Shown here: positions 14,845-24,600 of the stretch, in pieces
How the letters are laid out: the number at the start of each line of letters is the position of its first letter
Numbering within the stretch: the first letter of the stretch is position 1
Origin: Acidimicrobiales bacterium
GTDB lineage: Bacteria > Actinomycetota > Acidimicrobiia > Acidimicrobiales > SZUA-35
Assembly: GCA_020630195.1 (NCBI GenBank)
Contig: JAHDBV010000003.1
Span: forward strand, 1-64,000
DNA length: 64,000 nucleotides
Reading direction: 5' to 3'
Position numbers and translations under genes: made by a program
Notes under the pieces: generated by a model
Database searches by the model: none
What the model saw: the letters and a program-made list of their open reading frames with translations, nothing else
What the model was told of the DNA's origin: nothing

Positions 14845-16755
14845 ATGACCGACACTGCTTCGCGTCCGGTCGAGCCCGATGTGCTCGACCGCGTCGTCAT
14901 CCGCTTCGCCGGAGACTCCGGCGACGGGATGCAGCTCACCGGCGACCGATTCACCTCGGCCTCCGCCCTCGCTGGGAACGACCTGGCGACACTGCCGGAG
15001 TTCCCGGCCGAGATCCGGGCCCCGCAGGGGACCCTCGCCGGTGTGTCGGCCTTCCAGGTCCACATCTCCGACCACGACATCCACACCCCGGGCGACGCCC
15101 CGGACGTGCTCGTGGCGATGAACCCCGCGGCGCTCAAATCGCAGCTCGACCGGCTGCCCATGGGCGGCACGGTCATCCTCAACGGCGACGCCTTCGACGA
15201 GCGGAACCTCACGAAGTGCGGCTACGAGGTCGACCCACGCAGCGACGACACCCTCACCGGCTACCGGGTGCACGACGTGCCGATGACGTCGCTCACCGTC
15301 GGCGCCACCGCCGACCTCGACGTGAAGAAGCGCGACGCCGAACGGTCGAAGAACTTCTTCGCCCTCGGCCTCGTGTCGTGGATGTTCTCCCGCCCGCTCG
15401 AACCGACCCTCGAGTGGATCGAGGACAAGTTCGGCAAGCGACCCGAGGTGGTCGCCGCCAACACCGCGGCGTTCAAGGCCGGGCACGCCTATGGCGAGAC
15501 CGCCGAGGTGTTCGGCAACCCGAAGAAGGTGGAAGCGGCTCCACAGGAGCCCGGCACCTACACGAACATCATGGGCAACCAGGCGCTCGCCTGGGGCATG
15601 GTGGCGGCCGGGCAGCTCGCGAAGCTGCCGGTCTTCCTCGGCTCCTACCCGATCACCCCGGCCTCCGACATCCTCCACGAGCTGTCGAACCACAAGAACT
15701 TCGGGGTTCGCACCTTCCAGGCCGAGGACGAGATCGCCGCCGCCGGGTCCGCCGTCGGCGCCGCCTTCGGCGGCCACCTCGCCTTCACGACCTCGTCCGG
15801 GCCGGGCATCGCACTCAAGGGTGAGACCATCGGGCTCGCGGTCTCGATGGAGCTGCCGATGGTGATCATCGACGTGCAGCGGGGTGGGCCGTCCACGGGT
15901 CTGCCGACCAAGACCGAGGCCTCCGATCTGATGCTCGCCCTGCACGGTCGCCACGGTGAGGCCCCGATGCCGGTGGTGGCGGCCCACTCGCCGTCGGACT
16001 GCTTCTTCGCCGCCATCGAGGCGAGCCGGCTCGCGCTCAAGTACCGGACCCCGGTGCTGCTCATGACCGACGGCTACCTCGCCACGGGCTCCGAGCCGTG
16101 GAAGTTGCCCGACGTCGCCGACCTGCCCGACATCTCCGTCGAGTTCGCCACCGAACCGAACATGACCGACGAGGACGGCAACGCCCAGTTCTGGCCGTTC
16201 CTGCGGGACGAGACGACACTGGCCCGCCCCTGGGCGGTGCCGGGCACGCCGGGACTGGAGCACCGCATCGGTGGGCTCGAGAAGGCCGACGGCACCGGCA
16301 ACGTCAGCTACGACCCCGCCAACCACGGCCACATGACCGACCTCCGCGAAGCCAAGGTCGCCGGGATCGCCGCCGACATCTCCGGCCCGGTCACCGACCT
16401 GATCGACGGCGCCTCGATCGCCGTCGTCGGCTGGGGCTCCACGCTCGGCTCGATCACCTCCGCGGTCGACCGCTGCCGGGCCCAGGGCCTGCCGGTCGAC
16501 CGGATCCATCTCACCCACCTCGCGCCGATGCACACGGGCCTCGGTGACCTGCTCTCGAGGTACGAGACGGTGCTCGTGCCCGAGCTCAACAAGGGCCAGC
16601 TCGTCAAGGTCCTCCGGGCCGAGTACCTCGTCGACGCCAAGCCCATCTCGAAGGTGATCGGCCTCCCGTTCACCGCCTCGGAACTCGTCGAGGCCATCCG
16701 AACCGCCGCCGGCCTCGCGCCGACCATCGATCTCACGAACGGAGCATCCGCATGA
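14845..16755 (+). CDS. korA: 2-oxoacid:ferredoxin oxidoreductase, fused gamma-alpha subunit
   Basis: 636 aa. With KorB it oxidatively decarboxylates 2-oxoglutarate (or another 2-oxoacid) to the acyl-CoA, reducing ferredoxin. The N-terminal gamma domain (about 1-190) begins RFAGDSGDGMQLTGD and contains PEFPAEIRAPQGT. The alpha domain follows from about 235 (GNQALAWGMVAAG, then YPITPASDILHEL) and includes SSGPGIALKGE and RGGPSTGLPTKTE. The length is that of actinobacterial KorA. The start follows GGAAGGGGA. KorB is coupled by an ATGA overlap. No ferredoxin gene is adjacent. Confidence 0.93.
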   Translation: MTDTASRPVEPDVLDRVVIRFAGDSGDGMQLTGDRFTSASALAGNDLATLPEFPAEIRAPQGTLAGVSAFQVHISDHDIHTPGDAPDVLVAMNPAALKSQLDRLPMGGTVILNGDAFDERNLTKCGYEVDPRSDDTLTGYRVHDVPMTSLTVGATADLDVKKRDAERSKNFFALGLVSWMFSRPLEPTLEWIEDKFGKRPEVVAANTAAFKAGHAYGETAEVFGNPKKVEAAPQEPGTYTNIMGNQALAWGMVAAGQLAKLPVFLGSYPITPASDILHELSNHKNFGVRTFQAEDEIAAAGSAVGAAFGGHLAFTTSSGPGIALKGETIGLAVSMELPMVIIDVQRGGPSTGLPTKTEASDLMLALHGRHGEAPMPVVAAHSPSDCFFAAIEASRLALKYRTPVLLMTDGYLATGSEPWKLPDVADLPDISVEFATEPNMTDEDGNAQFWPFLRDETTLARPWAVPGTPGLEHRIGGLEKADGTGNVSYDPANHGHMTDLREAKVAGIAADISGPVTDLIDGASIAVVGWGSTLGSITSAVDRCRAQGLPVDRIHLTHLAPMHTGLGDLLSRYETVLVPELNKGQLVKVLRAEYLVDAKPISKVIGLPFTASELVEAIRTAAGLAPTIDLTNGASA

Positions 16756-17777
16756 CCGCCACCGAAGTGATCCTCGACCCGACCAAGCGGGGCTACTGGA
16801 CCTCCGACCAGGACGTCCGCTGGTGCCCCGGCTGTGGTGACTACGGGATCCTCGCCGCGATGCAGATGATGCACACCGACCTCGACGTGAAACGCGAGGA
16901 CACGGTGTTCGTCTCCGGCATCGGATGCGCGGCCCGCTTCCCGTATTACATGTCGACCTACGGCATGCACTCGATCCACGGACGTGCCCCGGCGATCGCC
17001 ACCGGTCTCGCGGTCGCCCGACCCGACCTCCACGTCTGGGTCGTCGGTGGTGACGGCGACATGTTGTCGATCGGCGGCAACCACCTGATCCACGCGCTGC
17101 GCCGCAACGTCAACCTCACGATCCTGCTGTTCAACAACCGGATCTACGGGCTGACGAAGGGCCAGTACTCACCGACCTCCGAGGTCGGCAAGGTGACGAA
17201 GTCGACCCCGCACGGCTCGATCGACCCGCCGTTCAACCCCATCTCGGTCGCTCTCGGCGCCGGTGCCACGTTCGTGGCCCGGACCCACGACCTCGACCGC
17301 AAGCACATGATGGCCACGTTCAAGCGGGCGCATGAGCACCGGGGTGCCGCACTGGTCGAGATCTTCCAGAACTGCAACGTCTTCAACGACGGCGCCTACG
17401 ACAACATCCTCAAGCGGGACGTGCGCAGCGACAAGCTCATCGATCTCACCCACGGCGAACCGATCGTGTTCGGCGCCGAGGGCGACAAGGGGATCATGCT
17501 CGTCGACGGTGAGGCCACCGTCGTGAACGTCGCGGACGTCGGCACCGACGCCCTGCTCGTCCACGACGAGACCCGGCCCGAACCGACCGTGCCCTTCGCC
17601 ATCGGGCGCCTCACCGAGGAGTCGTCGGGCGTCACGCCCGTCGGTGTGTTCCGGTCGGTGCAGGCCCCCGAATACACGAGTGCCGTCAACGACCAGCTCG
17701 TGGCCGCCAACGCCGAGCAGGGTCCGGGCGATCTCGACGCCCTGCTCCGCAGTGGCGCCACCTGGACCGTCGACTGA
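16752..17777 (+). CDS. korB: 2-oxoacid:ferredoxin oxidoreductase, beta subunit
   Basis: 341 aa TPP-binding subunit. WCPGCGDYGILAAMQ at the N-terminus, GIGCAARFPYYMSTYG, and the TPP/Mg motif GGDGDMLSIGGNHLIHALRRN with FNNRIYGLTKGQYSPTS are characteristic. It lacks its own ferredoxin-type 4Fe-4S domain, as in other two-subunit KorAB enzymes. Starts inside the korA stop (ATGA), followed by a strong hairpin. Confidence 0.94.
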   Translation: MTATEVILDPTKRGYWTSDQDVRWCPGCGDYGILAAMQMMHTDLDVKREDTVFVSGIGCAARFPYYMSTYGMHSIHGRAPAIATGLAVARPDLHVWVVGGDGDMLSIGGNHLIHALRRNVNLTILLFNNRIYGLTKGQYSPTSEVGKVTKSTPHGSIDPPFNPISVALGAGATFVARTHDLDRKHMMATFKRAHEHRGAALVEIFQNCNVFNDGAYDNILKRDVRSDKLIDLTHGEPIVFGAEGDKGIMLVDGEATVVNVADVGTDALLVHDETRPEPTVPFAIGRLTEESSGVTPVGVFRSVQAPEYTSAVNDQLVAANAEQGPGDLDALLRSGATWTVD

Positions 17778-17784
17778 GCCGTCG

Positions 17785-17812
17785 GTCGCCCCGCCGCCAC
17801 CGGCGGGGCGAC
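17785..17812. terminator. hairpin terminator after korB
   Basis: A 12-bp perfect stem, GTCGCCCCGCCG and its complement, with a 4-nt CCAC loop starts 8 bp past the korB stop. There is no T-run. Confidence 0.6.
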
Positions 17813-17821
17813 ATCGGCCAG

Positions 17822-17827
17822 TAGCCT
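17822..17827 (+). promoter_or_regulatory. leaderless-type -10 box of the parvulin/mazG operon
   Basis: TAGCCT ends 7 nt before the GTG start at 17835; no Shine-Dalgarno sequence. Confidence 0.45.
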
Positions 17828-17834
17828 CCGGCCG

Positions 17835-18734
17835 GTGCGCACCCGAACGACCCCGCTGACCGCGCTGCTCCTCGCTCTGGCTCTCGTGGCCGGCGCCTGC
17901 GGCCTGAGCCGGGACGGTGGTGACGCCGCCGCCGTCCGGATCACCTACCCCGACGGTGACGTCACGACGATCCTGTCGTCGGAGATCGACGAGCTGTTCG
18001 AGGCCAACACCACGAACGAACGACTCATCGAGCTCAACCAGGGCACGCCGTTCCCGGACACCTATCGGACCGACCTGGCCAACCAGCTGATCTCGGTCGA
18101 CCTGCTCCGCAGCGAGATCGACCGGCTCGGTGGTGAGATCACCGCCGAGGACGAGACCGAGGCCCGCGAGGACCTGCTCGACCAGCTCCGCAGCTTCTAC
18201 CCCGACGAGGCCGAGGTCCAGACCGCGGCGGACGAGCTCAGTGTGTTCCTCGGCCTGCTCATCGACACCCGGGCCGGCCAGCTCGCCTTCGAGCGGGCGC
18301 TCGCCGACACGGCGCCCGACGACGCCGTCGGCGTGCCCTGTGTCCGCCACATCCTGCTCGAGACCGAAGAGGCCGCCGTCGACGTGATCGGGCGGATCGA
18401 CGGTGGCGAGGACTTCGCCGCCGTGGCCATCGAGGCCTCCACCGGTCCGTCCGGCCCCGCTGGTGGCGACCTCGGCTGCTCGCCGAGCACCAACTACGTG
18501 CCCGAGTTCCGCGACGCCGTCGATGCCGCCGAGGTGGGCCAGGTCGTCGGTCCGGTCCAGACCCAGTTCGGCTTCCACGTCGTCGAGGTCACGGGCTACG
18601 AGGTCCAGACCCTCGAACTCGCCCAGCAGCGCTTCGGCGAGGCCTTCAGCGAGCTCGAGGTCGAGGTGCTCGACAGCGACAACCTCGGACAGTGGAGCGA
18701 GGGGCTCGGCCAGATCGTGGCCCCGACCTCGTGA
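17835..18734 (+). CDS. parvulin-type peptidyl-prolyl isomerase lipoprotein (SurA/PrsA-like)
   Basis: 299 aa. The signal peptide ends in the lipobox LVAGAC, so it is a membrane-anchored extracytoplasmic lipoprotein. A helical N-domain (about 45-150) precedes one parvulin domain (about 165-260) with VRHILLETEEAA, GEDFAAVAIE and FGFHVVEVTGY. The internal GDLGCSPSTNYVPEF matches the usual GGdLGw...v.eF part. It probably folds secreted proteins. Its stop overlaps the start of the next gene (GTGA). In mycobacteria a lipoprotein gene (lpqU) also lies between mazG and eno. Confidence 0.88.
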   Translation: MRTRTTPLTALLLALALVAGACGLSRDGGDAAAVRITYPDGDVTTILSSEIDELFEANTTNERLIELNQGTPFPDTYRTDLANQLISVDLLRSEIDRLGGEITAEDETEAREDLLDQLRSFYPDEAEVQTAADELSVFLGLLIDTRAGQLAFERALADTAPDDAVGVPCVRHILLETEEAAVDVIGRIDGGEDFAAVAIEASTGPSGPAGGDLGCSPSTNYVPEFRDAVDAAEVGQVVGPVQTQFGFHVVEVTGYEVQTLELAQQRFGEAFSELEVEVLDSDNLGQWSEGLGQIVAPTS

Positions 18735-20098
18735 CTCCCAGGGTGGTCGTCGGTGGGCTCGGACCCGGCGCCGACCACCACGTGACCGACGAGACCCGCC
18801 AGCGGATCTCGTCGTTCCACGATGCCGGCCTGCCGGTGCGGCTCCGGACCTCGATCCATCCGAGCGCCCATCTCGCCGGCGACCCGGCGAACGCACCCGA
18901 CCTCGCCACCTACGACGAGTACTACGAGACGGCCGACCGGTTCGCCGACGTCTACGCCGCGATCGTCGACGACCTGGTCGCCCTGGCCGGGGCCCACGGC
19001 TCCGTGCTCTACCTCGTGCCCGGCTCACCGCTCGTGCTCGAACGAGCCGTCGCCCGCCTGCGCGACCGGGACGATCTCGACGTCGAACTGCTGCCCTCGC
19101 TGTCGTTCCTCGACCTGTGCTGGGCCCGCCTCGGCGTCGACCCGGTGGAGACCTCGGTCCGCCTCGTCGACGGCCACACCTTCGCCACCCAGGCGGCGGG
19201 GGAGCGGGGTCCGTTGCTCGTGGCCCACTGCCATGCCAACTGGGTGCTGAGCGACATCAAGCTCGCCGTCGACGACGGCCCCGACGAAGTCGTGCTGCTG
19301 CGAGCCCTCGGGACCGACGACGAGGAGATCGTCCGCTGCTCGTGGGACGACCTCGATCGCACGATCGATGCCGACCATCTGACGTCGTTGTGGATCCCCG
19401 AGCTCGCGGCGCCCGTCGCCGTCGAACTCCAACGCACGGTCGAGCTGATGGACACCCTCCGCACGTCGTGTCCGTGGGACGCCGAGCAGACACACGATTC
19501 ACTCCGGCGCTATCTCATCGAGGAGAGCTACGAGGTCGTCGAGGCGATCGACGCCCTCGACGTCGAGGCCGGCGAGGGCTACGAGGACCTCGAGGAGGAA
19601 CTCGGCGACGTCTGGTTCCAACTGCTGTTCCACGCCCGCCTCGCCGCCGAGGCCGGCCAGTTCACCATCGCGGATGTCGCCCGCACCGTGCACGACAAGC
19701 TGGTCTCCCGCCACCCGCACGTGTTCGCCGACGTCGCCGTCGACGGGGCCGACGATGTGGTCACGAACTGGGAGGCGATCAAGCGCGAGGAGAAGCAGCG
19801 CAGCTCGGTGATGGAAGGCATCCCGGGAGCCCTGCCCGCGCTGAGCTACGCCGAGAAGGTGCTCCGCAAGGCCGATCGGGTCGGCACCTCGATCCCCGAT
19901 CTCGAGGCCGAGCCGACGGCCGACGCCGACCTCGACGAGGACACGCTCGCCCGGCAGCTCCTCGCCCTCGTCGACCGGGCCCGCCGGGCCGGACTCGACC
20001 CGGAGCAGGCGCTGCGGGAACTCGCCCGCCGCGCCGCCGACCGGCACGCCGCGGGCGAACGTGCCGGAGGCACCGTGCCGGCCGACTGGCTCGACTGA
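18731..20098 (+). CDS. mazG: tetrapyrrole-methylase-like domain fused to MazG NTP pyrophosphohydrolase
   Basis: 455 aa from GTG 18731, which overlaps the parvulin stop; the track's longer start would overlap that gene by 43 bp. N-terminal ~210 residues begin VVVGGLGPGADHHV with later LYLVPGSPLVLE, a YabN-type methylase domain. The MazG domain (about 245-400) has CPWDAEQTHDSL, EESYEVVEAID and DLEEELGDVWFQLLFHA, giving the metal-binding ExxE...ExxD pattern. It hydrolyses non-canonical or mutagenic (d)NTPs. A degenerate tail of ~60 residues carries residual second-MazG features. In mycobacteria mazG lies close to eno-divIC-DUF501-ppx, as here. Confidence 0.9.
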   Translation: MTPRVVVGGLGPGADHHVTDETRQRISSFHDAGLPVRLRTSIHPSAHLAGDPANAPDLATYDEYYETADRFADVYAAIVDDLVALAGAHGSVLYLVPGSPLVLERAVARLRDRDDLDVELLPSLSFLDLCWARLGVDPVETSVRLVDGHTFATQAAGERGPLLVAHCHANWVLSDIKLAVDDGPDEVVLLRALGTDDEEIVRCSWDDLDRTIDADHLTSLWIPELAAPVAVELQRTVELMDTLRTSCPWDAEQTHDSLRRYLIEESYEVVEAIDALDVEAGEGYEDLEEELGDVWFQLLFHARLAAEAGQFTIADVARTVHDKLVSRHPHVFADVAVDGADDVVTNWEAIKREEKQRSSVMEGIPGALPALSYAEKVLRKADRVGTSIPDLEAEPTADADLDEDTLARQLLALVDRARRAGLDPEQALRELARRAADRHAAGERAGGTVPADWLD

Positions 20099-20111
20099 GC
20101 CCGAACGCGAA

Positions 20112-20137
20112 CACCGCCACCCCGGAGGGTGGCGGTG
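20112..20137. terminator. bidirectional hairpin between convergent genes
   Basis: CACCGCCACCC-CGGA-GGGTGGCGGTG forms an 11-bp perfect stem and 4-nt loop in the 60-bp gap between mazG (plus) and the proline-rich gene (minus). Confidence 0.6.
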
Positions 20138-20158
20138 GTTCGACTCGGACGCTCCGGA

Positions 20159-21472
20159 TCAGCTCGAGAACGGAGGCGGGGGCAGATCCCGCTGGTGATC
20201 GTCGCCGTCACCGAACGGGGAGTCGGTCGGTGTGAACGGCGACGGATCGAACGACGGTGGCGGCGGCACGTCGGGCATCGGCGGGATGTCGAGACGCTCA
20301 CCCGACAGTGCGTCGTCGAGACGTTCGCCCACGTCGCCGACACCTCCGTCGACCACGTCGGCACCGGGCATGCCGTCGACCGCTTCGGAGAGGCCCTCGA
20401 GCGAGGGTTCCGGCAGGCCGTCGGTCAGACCACCGAGTGCGTCGGCCGGGTTCGGGACGGCGTCAGCGATCGAGCCCATCGCGTCGCCGGCGGCCTCGGA
20501 CGCGCCACCCGTGAACTCATCGACGGAGTCACCGAAGCCGGCGGCGGCACCACCGGCGAGACCGGCCGCGCCGGCGGCGGCACCGGCCGCACCCGTCGCG
20601 AACGGCGACGGATCGACATCGGGCCGGGACGAGCGGGGCATCGGATCGAAGTCCGGGGCGGTCTGGGGAACCGGCGGTGGGGTCCCGAAACCCGGAGCGG
20701 GCGGCGGTGCGCCACCGGGAGGTGGTGGGGTCGCACCCGGAGGCGGGGGCTGCATGCCCGGCGCCGGTGGCGGCGGGGTGCTGCCGAATCCCGGCGGCGG
20801 AGGCGTGCCGGGTGTCGGTGCGGCGGTGGGTGCCGGCGCAGCGGCGGGCGGGGGCGCGGCGGCAGGAGGCGGCGGGGTCGATGCCGGGGCCGGGGGTGTC
20901 GAGAACCCGGGGGCCGGCGCCGACGACATCGTGGGTGCCGGGGCCGGCGAGGGCGGCACGGCGGCGGAGGGTGCCGGGGCCGGAGGTGGCGGCGTCGATG
21001 CGGGGGCCGGTGCGGCCATCGGGGCGGGCGGCGTCGCGGGAGCCGCATCCAGGGCGACGTCGAGACCGCCGCCGTGAACCACGCCGTCGGTCAGGCGGGT
21101 CCAGGTGAGGGTGTCACCCGAGTCGGTGCCGTCGACGACCAGCGCCACGGCGGCCTCGTCGAGCACGCTCGTGTCCCATCCATCGACACCGCTACCGCGC
21201 AGCTGCTTCGTCGCCGTGGCCGCACTGGCGGCGCCGAACAGGAACAGCACCGAGGGCGAACCCTCGAGCACGGCGGCCATGCCGGTCGGATGATGTCGCA
21301 CGACGAGGTCGTGGAGACCACCGGCGACGGTGTTGAAGTCCCAACGCGACGCCGCCATGCGGTCGATGAAGGCGGCGAGGTCGGCATTGAGAGCCGGGTC
21401 GTTCACCGAGGCCACCGCAAGGGGGCCCCGGACGGCGACGACGCCGGTTCCGGCTCGAAGACTGGATCGCAT
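20159..21472 (-). CDS. Pro/Ala-rich protein with a ~140-residue N-terminal domain, unknown function
   Basis: 437 aa from ATG 21472, with GAGGAG some 11 nt upstream; the track start is 100 codons earlier. The N-terminus is a compact domain starting MRSSLRAGTGVVAVRG and containing HPTGMAAVLEGSPSVLFLFG. About residues 140-300 are low complexity, dominated by PAPA, PPPP and PPPGG, then Ala/Gly/Asp-rich sequence up to a PPPPFSS end. No signal peptide or membrane helix. The layout resembles scaffold proteins that pair a small recognition domain with a disordered arm, but I do not recognise the domain. Convergent with mazG. Confidence 0.7.
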   Translation of the reverse strand: MRSSLRAGTGVVAVRGPLAVASVNDPALNADLAAFIDRMAASRWDFNTVAGGLHDLVVRHHPTGMAAVLEGSPSVLFLFGAASAATATKQLRGSGVDGWDTSVLDEAAVALVVDGTDSGDTLTWTRLTDGVVHGGGLDVALDAAPATPPAPMAAPAPASTPPPPAPAPSAAVPPSPAPAPTMSSAPAPGFSTPPAPASTPPPPAAAPPPAAAPAPTAAPTPGTPPPPGFGSTPPPPAPGMQPPPPGATPPPPGGAPPPAPGFGTPPPVPQTAPDFDPMPRSSRPDVDPSPFATGAAGAAAGAAGLAGGAAAGFGDSVDEFTGGASEAAGDAMGSIADAVPNPADALGGLTDGLPEPSLEGLSEAVDGMPGADVVDGGVGDVGERLDDALSGERLDIPPMPDVPPPPSFDPSPFTPTDSPFGDGDDHQRDLPPPPFSS

Positions 21473-21603
21473 GTGCGGGTCGATCTCCTCGTGAGGTGCG
21501 GGTCCGTCCGAACCTAGTCGGACGGATGACCCCGCCAGGTGAGGGTCCGGACCGGATCCGATGCATCCGGAGCTGTCCGCACGTCGGCCCGACGTGGTGA
21601 ACT

Positions 21604-24600
21604 GTGCGGGTGATCGCCTCTCGACCGCCCCGACACCGCGACCCCCGGGTGGTGGCCGTCGGCCGCCTTCCGGGCCATGCCCTCGGCGTGCCCGACGACG
21701 CCGTCGATCTCGGCGGGACGTGGGCGTTCCGCCACTGGACCGAGACCGCCCCCGACGACGACTGGGCCTCACCCGGCGCCACGCTCGACGACTTCACGAC
21801 GCTGCCCGTCCCGTCGTCTTGGTCGGTCCACGGCCACGGCATCCCGATCTACACCAACGTCCAGTACCCGTTCCCGATCGACGCCTACCCCGAGTTCCCC
21901 CAGCCCGACGAGGGCGGCGATCACGTCCGCACCATCGACGTGCCGGCCGACTGGGACGGCGATCGGATCATCCTGCGGATCGGTGCGGCCGAGTCGACCG
22001 TCGACGTGCTCGTCGACGGTGTCGAGGTGGGCTACGCCACCGACAGCCGGCTGCCGTCGGAGTTCGATCTGACCGACCACGTCCGGCCCGGCTCGACCCA
22101 CACGCTCGCGCTCCGCGTCCAGCGCTGGTCGGCGTCGACCTGGCTCGAGGACCAGGACATGTGGTGGATGGCCGGCATCCACCGGGAGGTCCACCTCCTC
22201 CGTCGACCGGCGACGGCCCTCGCCGACGTCTCGATCGACACGCTCGACTGGACCGACGACGGCGCCGCCGAGGTCCGGGTCACCGTTGCCGTCGCCGGTG
22301 GTGAGGCCGGCACGCTCGTCCCGCTGCGGGTGCGCATCGCCGACACCGTCGTCGACGACGAGGTCGAGCTCCCCGGGAGCGGCAACGACGCCGGCACCAC
22401 CATCTCGCTGACCGTGCCCGACGCGCCGGCGTGGAGCGCGGAACGCCCCGATCTCGTCGACGCCGAGGTCGTGCTCGGCGACCCGTCGGCCCCGCTCGAC
22501 CGGTTCGGGCGTCGAGTCGGGCTGCGCACCGTCGAGATCCGAGCCGGACGTCTGCTCGTCAACGGTGTGCCGATCGTGCTCCGCGGCGTCAACCGCCACG
22601 ACCACTATCCCGAGACCGGCCGCGTGCTGGACGAGGCGCTCCTCGACGAGGACCTCCGGCTCCTCAAGACCCACAACTTCAATGCCATCCGCACCGCCCA
22701 CTACCCGCACCACGAGCGGCTCTACGAGCGTTGCGACGAGGTCGGCCTCTACGTGGTCGACGAGGCGAACCTCGAGAGCCACGGGCTCGTCCGGGACATG
22801 GCCTCCCACCGTCTGGTGAGCCAGGCGTCGCCGATCCCCACCGACGACCCGGACTTCGCCGACGCCTTCGTCGAACGCGGCGTGCGCATGGTGCAGCGCG
22901 ACCGCAACCACGCCTGCGTGCTCGCCTGGTCGCTCGGCAACGAGTCGGGCTGGGGCCCCAACCACCGCCGCATGGCCGATGCGATCCGGGCGCTCGACGA
23001 CACCCGCCCGATCGCCTACCACCCGGCCGAGCTCGATCCCGCCGTCGACATCATCGGGCCGATGTATCCGAGCCTGACGGTGCTCGCCGAGCTGGCCGAC
23101 CTGCCCGACGAGCGTCCGATCGTGATGTGTGAGTACTCCCATGCGATGGGCAACTCCAACGGTGGGTTCGCCGAGTACGACGAACTGATCGACGCCACCG
23201 ACCGGCTCGGTGGCGGCTTCATCTGGGACTGGGTCGACCAGGCCATCGCGGCCGAGACCGACACCGGCCAGCGGTACTGGGCCTACGGCGGCGACTTCGG
23301 CGACGAACCGAACGACGACAACTTCAACTGCAACGGCCTCGTCGACGCCGACCGGACGCCGCACCCGGCGCTCGCGCACTGCGGCTGGGTGCACCGCCCC
23401 GTCGTGACCCGCGCGGTCGATCCGGCCGGCCGACGCCTGGCGATCCGCAATCGCTGGTCGTTCGTCGACACCTCGCTCCTCAGCGCCAGCTGGTCGCTTC
23501 GTGTCGACGGAGCGGAACTGGCCGCCGGTGCCCTCGCCGCCCCGGTCGTGGATCCGGGGGCGGAGATCGAGGTCGATCTCGACCTCCCGACGGTCGAGGT
23601 GCCCGCCGGTGCCGAGGCCCGCCTCCTCGTCGCCTGGCACGACCCGTCGGGCCACCGTGTCGCTCACGACGACCTCGCCCTGTCGATCGGGCGCCCCGTG
23701 CCCGCCGTCTCGGCCGCCGACGACACCTGGGTCCAGGTGAGCCAGGCCGATCGGACGATGATCACCACCGAGCACATGGAGCTCGTGCTCGACCCTCACG
23801 GCGTGCCGTTCTCATGGGTGATGGGTGGCCGCCAGTGGCTGGCCGGTGCCGGCGTGCTCGGCATCACCCGGGCGATCACCGACAACGACCGGGGCCACTT
23901 CGGCCCCGAGCAGGCCGCCCGCCGCCTCAAGAAGGCCGGGCTGCGTCACGCGGTGCCCGAGCCGCTCGGACCGGTGTCGGTCGACCGGTCGTTCCCCGGC
24001 ATGACCGTGATCGAAGCCCGGTCACGATTCGGTCACGGCCTCGTCGTCCGGCTCCGTTGGATGCTCACCGGCGACGGGGGCGTCGCCCTCGACGTGCTCA
24101 CCGACGCCGAACTGAACACCCCCGCACTGCTGCGGGTCGGGGTCGAGCTCCGCCTCGCCGACGACGATCCCGAACTCGTCTGGTTCGGTCCCGGCCCCGA
24201 CGAGAGCTACAGCGACCGGGTCGGCGGGCTCGTCGTCGATCGCTGGCGCGAGGGTGTGGGCGGCTCCGACTTCGCCTACGCCCGACCGCAGGAGACGGGG
24301 AACCACACGGCGGTCCGGTGGGCCGGTGTGGCCGCCGGCGGTGCGACGCTCATGGCGATCGGTGACACCCGATTCGACACGGCGCTGCGCCGCAACTGGG
24401 ACCACGACATCCGCAAGCACCACCGCCACCCACACGAGGTCGAGCCGGCGCCCCGCCCCATCTGGCGACTCGACGCCGCCCACTCGGGACTCGGTACCGG
24501 CTCCTGCGGTCCGGGTGTGTTGGAGCGGTACCAGGTGGCGCCCGACTCGGTCCGCAACCGGATCCTGTTCGCCGTCGTGCCCGACGGCGTCGACCCGGCC

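Noticed and set aside
14620-16533. 637-aa minus-strand ORF opposite korA
   Set aside because: Shadow of KorA codons; no recognisable domain.
20700-21060. Repetitive GGCGG/GGTGC tract as a possible CRISPR or satellite
   Set aside because: Units are irregular and reflect Pro/Ala codons of the proline-rich protein; no repeat-spacer structure.
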